Shown here: piece by piece, positions 11,335 through 23,305 of the stretch
Numbering within the stretch: the first letter of the stretch is position 1
How the letters are laid out: each line of letters opens with the position of its first letter
From: Achatina immaculata
Lineage: Eukaryota; Mollusca; Gastropoda; Stylommatophora; Achatinidae
DNA length: 64,000 nucleotides
Reading direction: 5' to 3'
Assembly: GCA_009760885.1 (NCBI GenBank)
Contig: CM019708.1
Location: 14,424,531-14,488,530, forward strand
Notes under the pieces: generated by a model
The model's input: only the letters and a program-made list of their open reading frames with translations
Database searches by the model: none
What the model was told of the DNA's origin: nothing
Position numbers and translations under genes: made by a program

Positions 11335-12540
11335 TTTTCAACAATTTTTGACTGTTACTTTTACATTCTGTAACTAGTTCTCATTTTCTGTTACTTTTAC
11401 ATTCTGTAACTAGTTTTCATTTTCCTGAAACTGCTCTGGGAACGTCTTCATTAGTTGTTTTGTCTGTTTAGGTTATCTGTTGAACTTTTCTTCAGAAACA
11501 CATTTCTTTTGCTTCGAATTTTCGTGTCTTCTTTCTGTTAATTGTTCAAGTTTCATATCCTTACAGGAGCATATATTCTATATAGAATTATAGTAATATT
11601 TCTTAAATTTCTAGCTTGTGGCTGTTTGGGGTTTGAAAGTTCTTTTTCAGTCAAACCGAATTACATTGTATTCATATGATATCTTAATAGAGATGGCCCA
11701 AATAGGATGAGACTTAACACATCATTATCACTATAAGTAATCTGCCTTAGCTATGTCTCGTGAGCGATGATTTATAACTGTTCAGTATCTTCATTATAAT
11801 GTGCCGTCTCCACATGGAAGTGAAGCTTTCATTGGTCTCAGTCTTGCATTTATTCTATCTCCAAAGGGAAATGATTAAATAAGAGAAATGACGACTGAGA
11901 TGAAAATGTTTCAAGTAATAAACGTAGATAAGAATGTAGGGATCAGCTATATAAAAAGAGTGTTGTTAAAAAGAGTGTTAGAAAGAATAAGGAATGTGAG
12001 CAGGACCAAGATTTGTTGAAAATAAATTAGTTCTTATAAATGAAGAACACAGACCAGTTCAATATTTCAGAAAACGACCTTTTCAAGTACACATACGAAA
12101 ATAAACACACAAAATAAAAATACGATGAATAAAAAGAGGAAGATTCAAACACAAAAAAAGATAATGCTTCATTGTTCATCTGTTTTAGTTCCTGTCCACT
12201 TTTCTCACTCTTTCTATCCTTTGGTAAACTATATCTTGCACCTCATTCTATCTTTATTACTTTTTCTAAGACCTCTTTGTGAAAGTTTGTTTTGTCATAA
12301 ACCAACATATCTGCTGTTTTATGCGTCATTTTGTTTGTTACGAAGAGGTTAAAAGGCCAGTGCTGTTAGATTTTATGCATATTACTATTTCTTTTATCAC
12401 ATTTTACTTCAGTTGCTCTCTGGTACAGACATATTTATGGAGTAAAATTAATTAGAATTTCACAATCTGTTGGACTATTTGAGTAAAAATCGCGCTACAA
12501 GTCTATAGCGTGGCAGGTGTCATTGCTCAGTTGAGTCACT
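11335..12540. other. A-unit intergenic DNA, no gene seen
   Basis: AT-rich sequence with a short direct duplication of CTGTTACTTTTACATTCTGTAAC near 11350-11410. No coding signal. The same holds for the partner at 30696-31900. Confidence 0.6.
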
Positions 12541-13119
12541 ATGTCTAATCGACTCAAATTAATCACGGTTTTCAACTCATCATCATCATTAGATGCAGTG
12601 AGATCGTTTTTGTTTTCCATATTCTCAGTTTGTGACATTTTACTGTGCTATCTCGATATACAGCCTACGATTTTGTTTCTCTTATTCTTTTCCTGCCTCT
12701 CTTCTCATTCATATTTCCTGCTGCTATGATGTTTTCACGGCCTTCATTACTCATTATATGTTCAACGAATGATGACGGTCGTTTTATAATGGACATTTGC
12801 TTCTCTTAGACGTTCTCTGTTTGTCATCTTAGCCGGCCATGACGCTCTCATCTTTCTTATAATAAATTATATCTCTGTTGCCTCTAGTGATCTTTGAATT
12901 AATCTGTTCTTTGTCCATGACTCACTTCCATAAAGCAGAATGGGCTCATCTTAGAATTCTTTTTCTGTTCGGTGGCAGAAATCATTAGAAAAGATGTTTG
13001 TCATTTGTTTGAATGATGTTTTGTTTAGCATATTCTAATCTTGATTTTAGAGGTTCATTTCCTTTTTGATGTTGCTTGTGTTGTCAGTTCAGAAAACGTT
13101 AAAAAAAATGTTTGGAACT

Positions 13120-13355
13120 TCAGAAATGTTTATGTCGACGAAGTCTCTGTGCCATCTATTCGTTGGTGCACTTAGTAACAGACGCAACCTGGCTAGTGCT
13201 GCAGGTATGGCTATTGTCTTCTCCGGGGTGGAGTCTGTTAAACAGACATTGGACTTTCCATACCTTTTTTTGTTTCTATTTTGATTTGCTTCAAATGAAT
13301 GAATATCGGGTGTAATCCCCACCCCAAGCGACTCTGTACTTGTACTTCAACATCT
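13120..13355. repeat. Dispersed repeat of about 250 bp, copy 2 of 5
   Basis: Homologous to 2620-2870; here in unit B1. It contains CTCCGGGGTGGAGTCTGTTA and ends CTTCAACATCTTCACAGTC. The fortuitous open frames through it run on both strands and are not taken as genes. Confidence 0.45.
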
Positions 13356-13424
13356 TCACAGTCAGAAAATAACTTCCTAGTAGTTTTAGAGAGCAATGTG
13401 TAGTTTTAATACTTTAAAATAATT

Positions 13425-13505
13425 CTTTCTTTCTTTGTTTTTTCTTTCTTTATTTTTTCTTTCCTTCCGTAGGTTCTGTTTTTCTTTCTTGATTTCTTTT
13501 TTTTT

Positions 13506-13537
<32 letters not shown>

Positions 13538-13612
13538 TTTCTTTCTTCTTTCTTTCTTTCTTTCTTTCTTCCTTCTTTCTTTCTTTCTTCTTTCTTTCTT
13601 TCTTTCTTTCTT
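13425..13612. repeat. TTTC-rich pyrimidine tract
   Basis: Degenerate TTTC/TTCC repeats, at the same place in the unit as the pure (TTTC)n of A1. Confidence 0.9.
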
Positions 13613-14178
13613 GTATGTCTAGTAATATATTCTGAACCATCTAAATAAAGACACCAAGTAACCTCTGTGAAACCCTCCCATCAGCCTCTCGTATATTCTG
13701 TATATTTTTAACCTTACGATTTTCTATAAGAACTGAGAGAGGCTCTTAGGCACAGGCTGTTCACATGTTGCTGTAAACATGATGATGTTGTGTTCCGCTG
13801 TTACTTGTTCTACCTTTACATTTTTCAGGTACTAATAGCAATGACCAGCTAGCGGTTTTCATGATTAAGTAAGCGAACATTACCTGGCACAGGAAACGTT
13901 AATTAAGACACTCTTTACTTAATTGTAACAAACAGGTAAAAGTACAGGTAAAATATACTGAATCCTATTAGGAAATATTTGAAAAAATTAATTCAGTTTT
14001 CTTTAAAAGTTTAATGAAGACAAAAAAATGTCACTGAAATTACTTACTGCAAGAATTATCTTCAAAACGTCAACATATTATTTTGTGGTTTATAAAATAG
14101 CTGGCCTAGCATCAGGAATCTCTGTCAAGAATCACGCAGGCATTGTTGTCATGGTTACTTGGCGAAGAATATTGATTT

Positions 14179-14212
14179 CTAACCGACAAGAGGGACAACC
14201 GTCTCGAAGATC
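14179..14212 (-). pseudogene. Orphan last exon of an EF-hand gene, unit B1
   Basis: Has the same acceptor (TTTCAG at 14213 and above) and codes the same EIFETVVPLVG ending with TAG as exon 4 of copy A1. Exons 1-3 are absent: the next upstream sequence is purine-rich microsatellite, then a LINE fused to an inverted LINE at 15098. This is the remnant of a fourth gene copy. Confidence 0.75.
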
Positions 14213-14654
14213 CTGAAACAAAATGTCACAAATAAAAATGATTTTAAATATAAAATTGATGCTATTATTCTTCTCTCAGTTGTTCAGTTATCACAACACA
14301 GTTTTGTGCGTTGCAAGATACATGGTTGAGATGAGAAAGAGAGAGAGAGAGAGAGACGGGGAGAGACAGAGAGAGAAATAAAGATAAGGACAGAAGAGAA
14401 AAAGTGATCGATAAAGAAAGAGAGCAATAAAAGAGAAAGCAAGAAAAAGAGAGACAGATAAAAGAGAGAGACAGAGAGAGAGAGGGAGAGAGAAATAAAG
14501 AGAAGGAGAGCAGATAAAAAGAGAGTGAGAGGGGGAAAATTAACAATGTCTCATGATTAAAGAGTGAAGAATTTTCTCTACGAAACCTTTTTGATATTTT
14601 AACTTTTATCTTTCAACATTCACACTTGCAGACATTAAACATTACATTCATATC

Positions 14655-15097
14655 AGTGGCAGTTAGTCAGTCATTTGCATATCCCTTGCGGAACTTTGCC
14701 TCCATAACAACCTTTTTGTAGCCTCTCGGTTGTAACATGATGTCCTGCTGCTGATACGTCCATTTGCAGATTATCAACGATTTCTTGCAGCCATCTTCGC
14801 CTTGTCTTCCTCTCTTTTTTTATCTCATTATGTATTCTTCCAAGACGGTCTTCTCTAGATTATCATGATGTTTAATATGTCCAAAATATTTAAGTTTTCT
14901 CTATTTAATCCTCTTTACTAGCCAGTCTTCTTCAATATTAGGTTCTTGTAGTATGGATATGTTTCGTCTTTTTTTGTGTTCATGATATTTGAAGAACTCT
15001 TCTGCAGCATTTACATTCAAAGACATCTATGTGTTTATCAGCTGTTTTATTATATGTCCAGGTCTCACAGGCGTATGTAGCGATGGGAAAGATGCAT
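14655..15097 (-). mobile_element. LINE family 1, 3' fragment in unit B1
   Basis: Minus-strand tail of the same LINE family as 50780-53872: [32 protein letters not shown], then RRRWLQEIVDNLQMD in broken frames. The 3' end is marked by GACTGACTAACTG in place of the GAATGAATG tail. The B2 copy (34055-34790) extends further 5', so this one was cut at 15097 by the inverted LINE junction. Confidence 0.8.
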
Positions 15098-16077
15098 ATA
15101 ACCATAGTTTCTGCCTTTTTGATGTTCAAAGTAAGGCCTTTCTGTTCATTTTCTTTGGCGACTTTATCCAAGAGATTTTGCAGGTCTTGTTGGTTCTCAG
15201 CTATCAATACTGTGTCGTCAGCATACCGAAGGTTGTTAATATTGTATCCTCCAATTTTTATGCCTGGATCTGTGATGATTGTTCTTAGAATATTCTCGCT
15301 ATACAGAGAAAAAAGGTCTGGAGATAGTACACATCTTTGTCGCACCCCTTGTTTTATTGGTTGGTATTTTCCGATTCTATTTTCAACTCGAACTGCTGCT
15401 TCTTGCTGCCAGTATATATGTTTTACAATCCTGAGGTTATATCTAAGAAACAGAATTCACCAACATGCAGTATAAAATTAAATGGAACTATTCTAAAGCA
15501 GGTGAAGAAATTTAAATACCTTGGAGCAGTAATAACTTCAGATGGGAAATGCAGAACAGAAAATAGGAACAGAATAAGCCAAGCAAAGACTGCAAATCAG
15601 GGAATGAGAAACATACTATCCAAAACATCAATGAATGTTAGAAAACGAGTCATAAAAAGCTATATTGAACCTATCTAGTTATATGGAAGTGAATTATGGA
15701 CAATTGGCAGGTCTGCACAAAAATCATTGGAAGCAGCAGAAATGTGGTTTATTAGAAGAACGTTGCGAATCCCCTGGACAGCAAAAATAACTAATGAGAG
15801 AATGTATGATAAGAGCTGGAGAGACAGAAAATATTGTAAAAAAAATAAGAGAGAGACAATGTACTTTCATAGGACATACAATGAGAAGAGATGGCATTGG
15901 AAATATTATAACAAGAAAAATAGAAGGAAGAAGATCAAAAGGAAGACCAAGAGAAATGATACTGGACAGTTTGACAGGATGGTGTGAGAGGAGATCACCA
16001 ACTGAACTGATGGCCTGCATGAAGGATCGTGTACTGTGGATAAGCATAATAGCCAAAGCCAGTCGGCACGGCACCTG
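15098..16077 (+). mobile_element. RTE-like LINE with inverted 5' part
   Basis: Two adjoining pieces of one element in opposite orientation. 15098-15430 on the minus strand encodes the RT core [19 protein letters not shown] and catalytic [10 protein letters not shown], ending NIKKAETMV. 15430-16077 on the plus strand resumes exactly where that stops: [17 protein letters not shown], then FKYLGAVITSDGKC, AAEMWFIRRTLRIPWTAKIT and a (TGA)n tail. Both pieces carry GGTTATAT at the switch. This is the structure left by twin priming during LINE insertion. It is less decayed than the related fragments at 5995, 25313 and 40470. Confidence 0.75.
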
Positions 16078-16440
16078 ATGATGATGATGATGATGAGCAT
16101 TATATGTTAGCATGACATAAGACCCCTGAAAATGATCAATATTTTTTTTTGAATTACTAAATAGTCCAGTTTTAAAGTATTTTTTCTCAGCTTTGTAGTC
16201 CTTCATTTTCTCAGTGATCTTTTTATAAAAGATCTTCATCGAATAAGGTCTTTCCAATCACATTGTGTAGTGTACAGTATTCAAATCGGATAGTTTCTTG
16301 CTTTTTAACATTTCAAGATGTTCTTACAACAGTAGTGTGAAGCATCACATTGAGTGGGGAAAAATCTTTCAATAGAATAACTTCGTCACAGAGATCATTA
16401 TAATCTTTGAGAATCAGCGTGTGTTAGTGCTAAATGTGAA
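16078..16440. repeat. Diverged unit sequence right of the inverted LINE
   Basis: Matches 43640-44000 and 8900-9130, clearly but with much more divergence than the 1549-15097 versus 20786-34480 pair. It therefore belongs to an older unit, not to the recent duplication. Confidence 0.6.
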
Positions 16441-16934
16441 GGGAAAAATCACAAAGGCAGGAAAAGTTGAGTTAAAATTGTGTAATTGAAGTTTCAACTG
16501 TTCAAAATCAGACTCCAGCATCATTGCATTAGTGGTATTTATGTCATCTAAGCAGCTCTGTGCACAGTGGCACGAGGTAATCTTGACTCGTCTTCCTACA
16601 CGTGACTGTCGACTAACCTGTGTCACAAGGTTTTATCAAGTCACTATGTATCCTGCGTCTATCTGTACCTGAGGTAGCCACTGTCCCTATCTCTTGACAT
16701 GACGGAGAAATGCCTGGTAGTGGCTTGATGTTTATTTCCTGAGCCTACCTGTAGCTGAGGGAGCCAATGTCTGGCTCTCTTGTTTGTCTGGCTGTCTGGT
16801 TGCTAATCTTGTGCTGAGTCTACCTGTGTCTTGTGTAGATGTCACGACAACTTGCCTTGACTCCAGAAATACTAGCTCAGTCACCTGCTTCTGGTTGAAT
16901 AGTTCCTGTCCGGCCTAGCCTGGCGTTATCACAT
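16441..16934. other. No gene seen
   Basis: Unrecognised sequence between diverged unit DNA and the minisatellite. No coding signal above background. Confidence 0.5.
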
Positions 16935-18325
16935 GCTAGCTTCCTGCCTGCCTTGGCAAGCTTATTGTTGTTTCTGAATGATTTGGCAAGCTTATTGTTG
17001 TTTCTGCCTGACTTGCCAAGCTTATTGTTGTTTCTGCCTGCCTTCCCAAACTTATTGTTGTTTCTGCATGCCTTGGCAAAGCTTATTGTTGTTTCTGCAT
17101 GCCTTGTCAAGCTTATTGTTGTTTCTGCCTGTCTTGCCAAGCTTATTGTTGTTTCTGCCTGTCTTGCGAAGCTTAGTGTTGTTTCTGCCTGACTTGGCAA
17201 GCTTATTGTTGTCCCTGCCTGCCTTGGCAAGCTTGTCAGTGTTTCTGCCTGCCTTGGCAAGCTTATTGTTGTTTCTGCATGCCTTGATAAGCTTATTGTT
17301 GTTTCTGCATGCCTTGCCAAGCTTATTGTTGTTTCTGCCTGCCTTGCCAAGCTTATTATTGTTTCTGCCTGCCTTGCCAAGCTTATTATTGTTTCTGCCT
17401 GCCTTGCCAAGCTTATTGTTGTTTCTGTCTGCCTTGCCAAGCTTATTGTTGTTTCTGCATGCCTTGTCAAGCTTATTGTTGTTTCTGCCTGTCTTGCCAA
17501 GCTTATTGTTGTTTCTGCCTGTCTTGCGAAGCTTAGTGTTGTTTCTGCCTGACTTGGCAAGCTTATTGTTGTCCCTGCCTGCCTTGGCAAGCTTGTCAGT
17601 GTTTCTGCCTGCCTTGGCAAGCTTATTGTTGTTTCTGCATGCCTTGATAAGCTTATTGTTGTTTCTGCATGCCTTGCCAAGCTTATTGTTGTTTCTGCCT
17701 GCCTTGCCAAGCTTATTATTGTTTCTGCCTGCCTTGCCAAGCTTATTATTGTTTCTGCCTGCCTTGCCAAGCTTATTGTTGTTTCTGTCTGCCTTGCCAA
17801 GCTTATTGTTGTTTCTGCATGCCTTGTCAAGCTTATTGTTGTTTCTGCCTGTCTTGCCAAGCTTATTGTTGTTTCTGCATGCCTTGATAAGCTTATTGTT
17901 GTTTCTGCCTGCCTTGCCAAGCTTATTATTGTTTCTGCCTGCCTTGCCAAGCTTATTGTTGTTTCTGCATGCCTTGGCAAGCTTATTGTTGTTTTTACAT
18001 GCCTTGTCAAGCTTATTGTTGTTTCTGAATGACTTGGCAACCTTATTGCTGTTTCTGCCTGCCTTGCCAAGCTTATTGTTGTTTCTGTCTGCCTTGCCAA
18101 GCTTATTGTTGTTTCTGTCTGCCTTGCCAAGCTTATTGTTGTTTCTGTCTGCCTTGCCAAGCTTATTGTTGTTTCTGTCTGCCTTGCCAAGCTTATTGTT
18201 GTTTCTGTCTGCCTTGCCAAGGTTATTGTTGTTTCTGCATTCCTTGCCAAGCTTGTCAGTGTTCCTGCCTGACTTGGCAAGCTTGTTGTTGTCCCTGGGT
18301 ACCTTGGCAAGGTTATCGTTGTTCC
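16935..18325. repeat. 30-bp minisatellite with 360-bp higher-order repeat
   Basis: About 46 copies of a 30-bp unit with core CTTGCCAAGCTTATTGTTGT and TTCTGCCTGC, nearly all containing an AAGCTT site. 17101-17460 and 17461-17820 are the same run of 12 variant monomers, a 360-bp higher-order unit, and a third copy starts at 17821. Frames are open on both strands for over 450 codons (LLLFLPALPS on plus, ARQAETTISL on minus) simply because the period is divisible by three. No start context, splice sites or non-repeat domain supports a protein. Confidence 0.93.
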
Positions 18326-18544
18326 TATCTGTAAGAAGTGGCGTCTACTTATAGTGGTTCACTTTGAGTGGCTGTTGTTTACATGAACATTTTTCTTTTG
18401 TTTTGTATAGCTATGGAGTTTTTTATGTTTTGTTTCGTTGTGTGTCATCATTACTATTATTATTTTTTACTATTTATTGAGCGCATGTATCTTTCTAAAA
18501 GTGATTTGAAGGAGTCCCATATTATTTTGGCTGGTTTGTTGACT

Positions 18545-18960
18545 GTTTTGTTAACTGTCCAAAACTTAACAAAACAGCTGAGAAACACATACATGTCTTT
18601 GAATGCAAATGCTACAGAAGAGTTCTCCAAATATCGTGGATACAAAAAAGAACAAAAATATCTATACTACAAGAGCATAATATTGAAGAAGGCTGGCTAG
18701 TAAAGAGGATTAAACAGAGAAAATTTAAATATTGTGGACACATAAACGTCCGGATAATTTAGAGAAGACCGTATTGGAAGGATACATAATGGGAAAAAGA
18801 AAAAGAGGAAGACCAAAACGAAGATGGCTGCAAGACATCGTTGACGATCTGCAAATGGATTTAGCAGCAGCAGGCCATCTTGCTCACATCCGAGAGGCCT
18901 ACAGGAGTGCTGTTTGAGAGGCAAAGTTCCGAAAGGGACATGCAAATGAATGAATGAATG
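18545..18960 (+). mobile_element. LINE family 1, 3' fragment
   Basis: 5'-truncated plus-strand tail. KTAEKHIHVFECKCYRRVLQ and NIEEGWLVKRIKQRKF are followed, after a frameshift near 18745, by NLEKTVLEGYIMGKRKRGR, RRWLQDIVDDLQMD and AGHLAHIREAYRSAV. It ends with the family tail GAATGAATGAATG. Homologous to the ends of 50780-53872 and 55449-56988. Confidence 0.85.
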
Positions 18961-20160
18961 TTAACTGTTTTTGATTGTTGGCCCTTAGCATCACTGATCA
19001 TGTACATTGTTTTGCTACATAATGTTGTACCAGTGGCTTAGGCGTCACCACGTCAGGCCAGTTTATAAGCCTAAAGTCTACTCGGACAAGGCTAGGCATT
19101 ATGTTCCCAGCTTGTCGGCCCAGCAGGCAGCAGGTCTAGATAAACTTCTTTGACTGTCCTCAAGGAAGTAGAGGCTTCTCACAGGCAAAGTTGCTGCTAC
19201 ATGGCTTGAGCGTGGAAGAAAAGCACGGGTCCCTTCACACAGGTCAAACTAAAACGTACTGTTATTGCAAGTCAATGGGCACATAAAATAGAGTTTCTTC
19301 CAGTGTCACAGTTCAGGTAATATAGCTAAGTTTTATAAGCAACAAGTTGTACTGTTAGTTACCAGTTCAAAGCTTGCGTCAGAGTACTGTGATCTCTTGT
19401 GTGTCTGATTTTACCCTACCCTGACAAAGAAACAGTATTTCTTCTTTTTCGTGCTACAGGTTCCTCTTTTATCTTTCATCTTTGTACAGTGGGTAAGTTT
19501 TTACTTCAGGCCGTGATTTGCTGAATGATGTTGGGTTAGCTATCCGCTGAATCCAGCTATACTTCACTACCAGGCTCTTGTTCAGCCACACATTAGCAAC
19601 AACAGTTACAGAACTCAAGCAAGTCCTAGTATCATGTAGACAATGAGGTGTATTTGTGAAACTGATGAAGATGGGGATGCTAATGATGATAATTTGACAT
19701 CCGGCAGATTACCTCTGCCACATGGCCTGTCCTTTCATCCATCAAAGACTCCAGTAACCATATAACATCCATGTTCACGACGCGACATCCAATTATCACC
19801 ACAGAACGTTACAAAAAGCCTCTTCTCCCTTTCACATCCAAAGATAGACTCAACTCCCTCAGCCATTTTCCCACAATTCCTCCCTGTCACGGGTTGCTAA
19901 ACCCACTTGACGGTGGAAGGACGCCAGCTGAGCACGAGAAAGGACAATAAAAAAATTCACAACATTTGGCCTTGCTGAAAACACAACAGTTATCACACGC
20001 ACACTGTTACAGATCTCTCCCCATTCCCCCCGACAGCACAGATTTTTTCCCTTGCAAATCTCTACAAACATACTAACCTACTTCCATACATATTTGACAA
20101 GTTATCTGTGATAGATTTGTCTGTAGAGTTGTGGTTCGTGGTTGTTTATCAGTGGAATCT
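18961..20160. other. No gene seen
   Basis: About 1.2 kb with near-even base composition compared with its AT-rich neighbours. No convincing ORF, splice structure or known repeat recognised. Confidence 0.4.
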
Positions 20161-20785
20161 TTTAGATCATGTCTCTTCTTCTTTCTGATGCGAAGTGTAT
20201 CATGAGTTTGTCTGTCGTTAGGTGTCGTGCAGTTCACATGTTTTCCATAATCTCAGTTTCTAACTTGTCACTGTGCCATCATGTTAAACCGGCCACAGTT
20301 TGTTCGCTCACACATTCCCTGCCTCTCTCCTCGTTTATCTTTCCCTTGCCATGATGCTGTTAAGGCCTCTCCTCCTCAAGATATGTCCCATGAATGACTG
20401 TCCCATGAATGATGACTGTCCCATAAATGATGACTGTCCCATGAATGATGACTGTCCCATGAATGACTGTCTCATGAATGATGACTGTCCCATAAATGAT
20501 GACTATCCCATGAATGATGACTGTCCCATTAATGACGACTGTCGTTTTCTTATAGATTTGATTAGGTTTCTTGTTAGACATTCCTTGCTTGTCACCTCAG
20601 CTGTCCATGCTACTCTTAACATTCTTCTAAGAAAGCACATCTCTGTTGCTCCGGTGATCTTCGAAATGATCTGTTCATTGTTTATGACTCACTTCCATAA
20701 AGTAGGATGAGCTCATAGTAACATTTTAAAATTCTTGTTTCCAATGTTCAGTGGCAGAGATGCTTTATACAAAATGTTTCTGATT
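20161..20785. repeat. Older diverged unit sequence
   Basis: Recognisably related to 12540-13020 (shared order of CATATTCTCAGTTTGTGACA-like, CCTGCCTCTCTTCTC-like, GCCTTC..CTCAT and CATGACTCACTTCCATAAAG blocks), with many substitutions. It leads directly into unit A2. Confidence 0.65.
20385..20545. repeat. 15-18 bp tandem repeat
   Basis: About nine copies of CCATGAATGATGACTGTC with 3-bp-deleted variants. It is a local expansion of a single copy present in the B units (12757-12780), so it arose in this unit only. Confidence 0.9.
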
Positions 20786-20814
20786 TGTTTGAAAGATGTT
20801 TTGCTTAGCATATT

Positions 20815-21684
20815 TTTTTCTTAATATAAACAATGGACCGGTCTGATATCCTGCACGCACTCAGAGAAGCCGTTGATTCAAGCCACAGTTCTGAATCTGC
20901 AGACATGAACAGATTGCTGGAACATAACTAAAGGTTCAAAGGTTCTGAATCAGACTCCGGCGTCATCGGATTCAGGGCAGCCCCATATATACCCCGCCGC
21001 ACGTCGCAGCATCCACCCAAGAATATGTTTGCTGATAGTTCCCATCAAGTGTTGGTTGTTTACCATGTGTTTTGTGCCACACACTTCAGATTTCCTACCA
21101 GCACCTTTAATTTCTCCTAGCTCCAGCAATCTCCTCACAGCTACATTGCTCTTCCATTTCCATTCTTCATTTTTTCCCCAGTCTTTCCAATACAGCTTTA
21201 GCAATGTCACCCTTGTCCATTCTTAGCCTGCTATTTATTTTAGCCTGTCAAGCAAATCTATCTACTACATCATTGCCATGTACTCCCGCATGCCCTGGAC
21301 AATAAATCCACGTTTTATCCTTTACATTTAACCGACTTAACAGATGAACGCTTTCGGAGCAGTTTTCTCATTATTTCGAAGCATACTCTGTGAATCCATT
21401 ACAATGATGCTATGAAACACGTCGTGGATAACTAGCCATTCCATCGAGCCAACATAACCTCAGTTTCCATTCGTGTGTTTGATGTAGATGGAACATAACT
21501 TCAAACATTGAGTGGCCAGAAAAAAAGCTTTACAGAAAACCTGGCCAATCGCTACAGAACTGTTATCAGCAGCTGCCGAACGCTGGTGTAAGTATTGAAA
21601 ATGAGATCGGAACGTTTATGGACTAATCGTCCTATGTGCAGTAAGGATGATCCACCAACTGACTAATTATCTATTCTATTGTTG
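20815..21684 (-). mobile_element. LINE 3' fragment with RNase H domain, unit A2
   Basis: Partner of 1571-2447, with the same RNase H block (PGHAGVHGNDVVDRFA at about 21310-21250) and the same internal stop. Inserted between the TTTAGCATATT and TTGATTTTAGAG flanks. Confidence 0.7.
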
Positions 21685-21849
21685 ATTTTAGAGATGTATT
21701 CCCTTTCTCATGCTGCTGGTGTGCTCAATTCAAATATAGTTAAAATGTTTGAAACCTCAGAAATGTTTGTACAATCATTCCTCGTGCTTCATTAAAGCTG
21801 GATTTCTAGTTGTGTATACATTTGTAAGATGTGAAGACTCAGCATGAAA

Positions 21850-22115
21850 GATCGCTCACTGACCCATAGATGACGTCATGCGTAGTCTACCATCGTCGAC
21901 CAATCTTTTATCCCATCCTTCCATTGGCAACCTGAGTAATGGTGCAGGCATGACCATCGTCTTCGTCGTGGCGAAGTCTGATAAACAAGCACTGCGCTTC
22001 CTCTAATGTTTTCTTTTATCTTGCTTCAAATGAATAAACGATTACCCTCATCCATTCCCCAGACTTCACGGTACTTGTACTTTAGCATCTTGAAAAAAAA
22101 AATCTTCCTGGCACT
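21850..22115. repeat. Dispersed repeat of about 250 bp, copy 3 of 5
   Basis: A2 equivalent of 2620-2870. Confidence 0.45.
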
Positions 22116-22166
22116 TTTAGGGATCTAGAACGCAAGCAAAGTGTAGAGGTTTATTACTTTAAAATA

Positions 22167-22168
22167 AT

Positions 22169-22229
<61 letters not shown>
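22167..22229. repeat. (TTTC)n microsatellite
   Basis: Longer allele of the A1 tract at 2932-2978. Confidence 0.95.
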
Positions 22230-22856
22230 TACTCTAGTAATATACTCTGAGCCATCTAAACAAAGAGACAAAATAACTTCTATGACAGCCATCCTATCAG
22301 CTTTTCGTGTATTCTGTATATTTTTCCTTCAGTGATGTTCCATAAGAACTTGGTTGTTCATGTTTTGCTGTTATATTGATGCTGTGTGCTGTTGCTGTCT
22401 GTACCACCTTAACATACAGGAAGTGACCATCTAGTAACAGGCGCCAGAGGTTTCCATGATTAAGTTAGAGAACATTACCTGATGAGGTAATGATAGGTAA
22501 AAATCCCCGTTTCCATGCCATTAAGGTATATTGGGGATACGGAGTTAAACCCGTGTAAAGGAAACGTTAATTCTCTCTCTACAAAATTTTAACAAATAAG
22601 TAAAATCATATGTAAAAATATTGAACTATATGAGGAGTATTTTGAAAATTTTTTTATTTATTTTTCTTTGAACGTTTACTGAAGACAAAAACTGTAAAAG
22701 AATTTATTGATTATAAGAATTATTAGTCAACAAAGTATGTAATGTGTGCTTAAAGATCTTTTGCAGACTGTAAAATAGCAGGCCTAGCATCAGGCATCTC
22801 TGCCAAGGCTCATTCATGCATCGTTGTCATGGTTACTACATGAAGAAAATTGATGT

Positions 22857-23082
22857 CTAACCAACAAGAGGGACAACCGTCTCGAAGATCCTGAAACAAA
22901 AATGTAAATTTACATTAAGATAATTTACATTAAGATAATTTACATTAAGATAATTTACACTAAGATAATTTACATAGATGACTTGAAGCATAGATATTAT
23001 TCTTTCAGCCATCAAGCTATTCACACAGATACGTATATTGTGTCGCATTTTATATCACTGAGGGAGAGAGAGAGAGAGAGAA

Positions 23083-23132
<50 letters not shown>

Positions 23133-23274
23133 GACGAGGTTTAATCACGAAAAGGTGAAGAATTGTCGTCACATTACTTTTTGACATTTTAACTCTTGTC
23201 TTTCAACTTCCCTGCTATCAGACATTAAACATTACAGTGATATCAGTGTAAAAGACATATAATAAGACAGGCGC

Positions 23275-23305
<31 letters not shown>

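Larger units (their letters stand above)
1549..15097. repeat. Recent tandem segmental duplication, left copy (units A1 + left part of B1)
   Basis: Matches 20786-34480 nearly base for base. Landmarks pair up as follows: EF-hand start codon 5572 with 24843, mariner left end 9992 with 29352, a shared non-coding stretch at 12125 with 31486, orphan exon 14179 with 33504, LINE 3' end at about 14660 with about 34060. The offset drifts from about 19.24 to 19.38 kb through small indels in microsatellites and minisatellites. Differences are sparse single bases and repeat-length changes. The match starts inside the LINE at 1-1548 and stops where the inverted LINE begins at 15098. Confidence 0.9.

Noticed and set aside
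12125..12352. Conserved open frame of 75 codons present in both A units
   Set aside because: Conservation is explained by the recent duplication, because flanking non-coding DNA is equally conserved; composition is low-complexity and no domain is visible.
16877..18354. Long open frames of more than 450 codons on both strands as genes
   Set aside because: They are produced by a 30-bp minisatellite whose period is divisible by three; both strands are equally open and there is no domain, start context or splice structure.
19859..20071. Possible small minus-strand gene of about 70 codons
   Set aside because: No recognisable motif, splice signals or homologous copy in the related units; length is within chance expectation.
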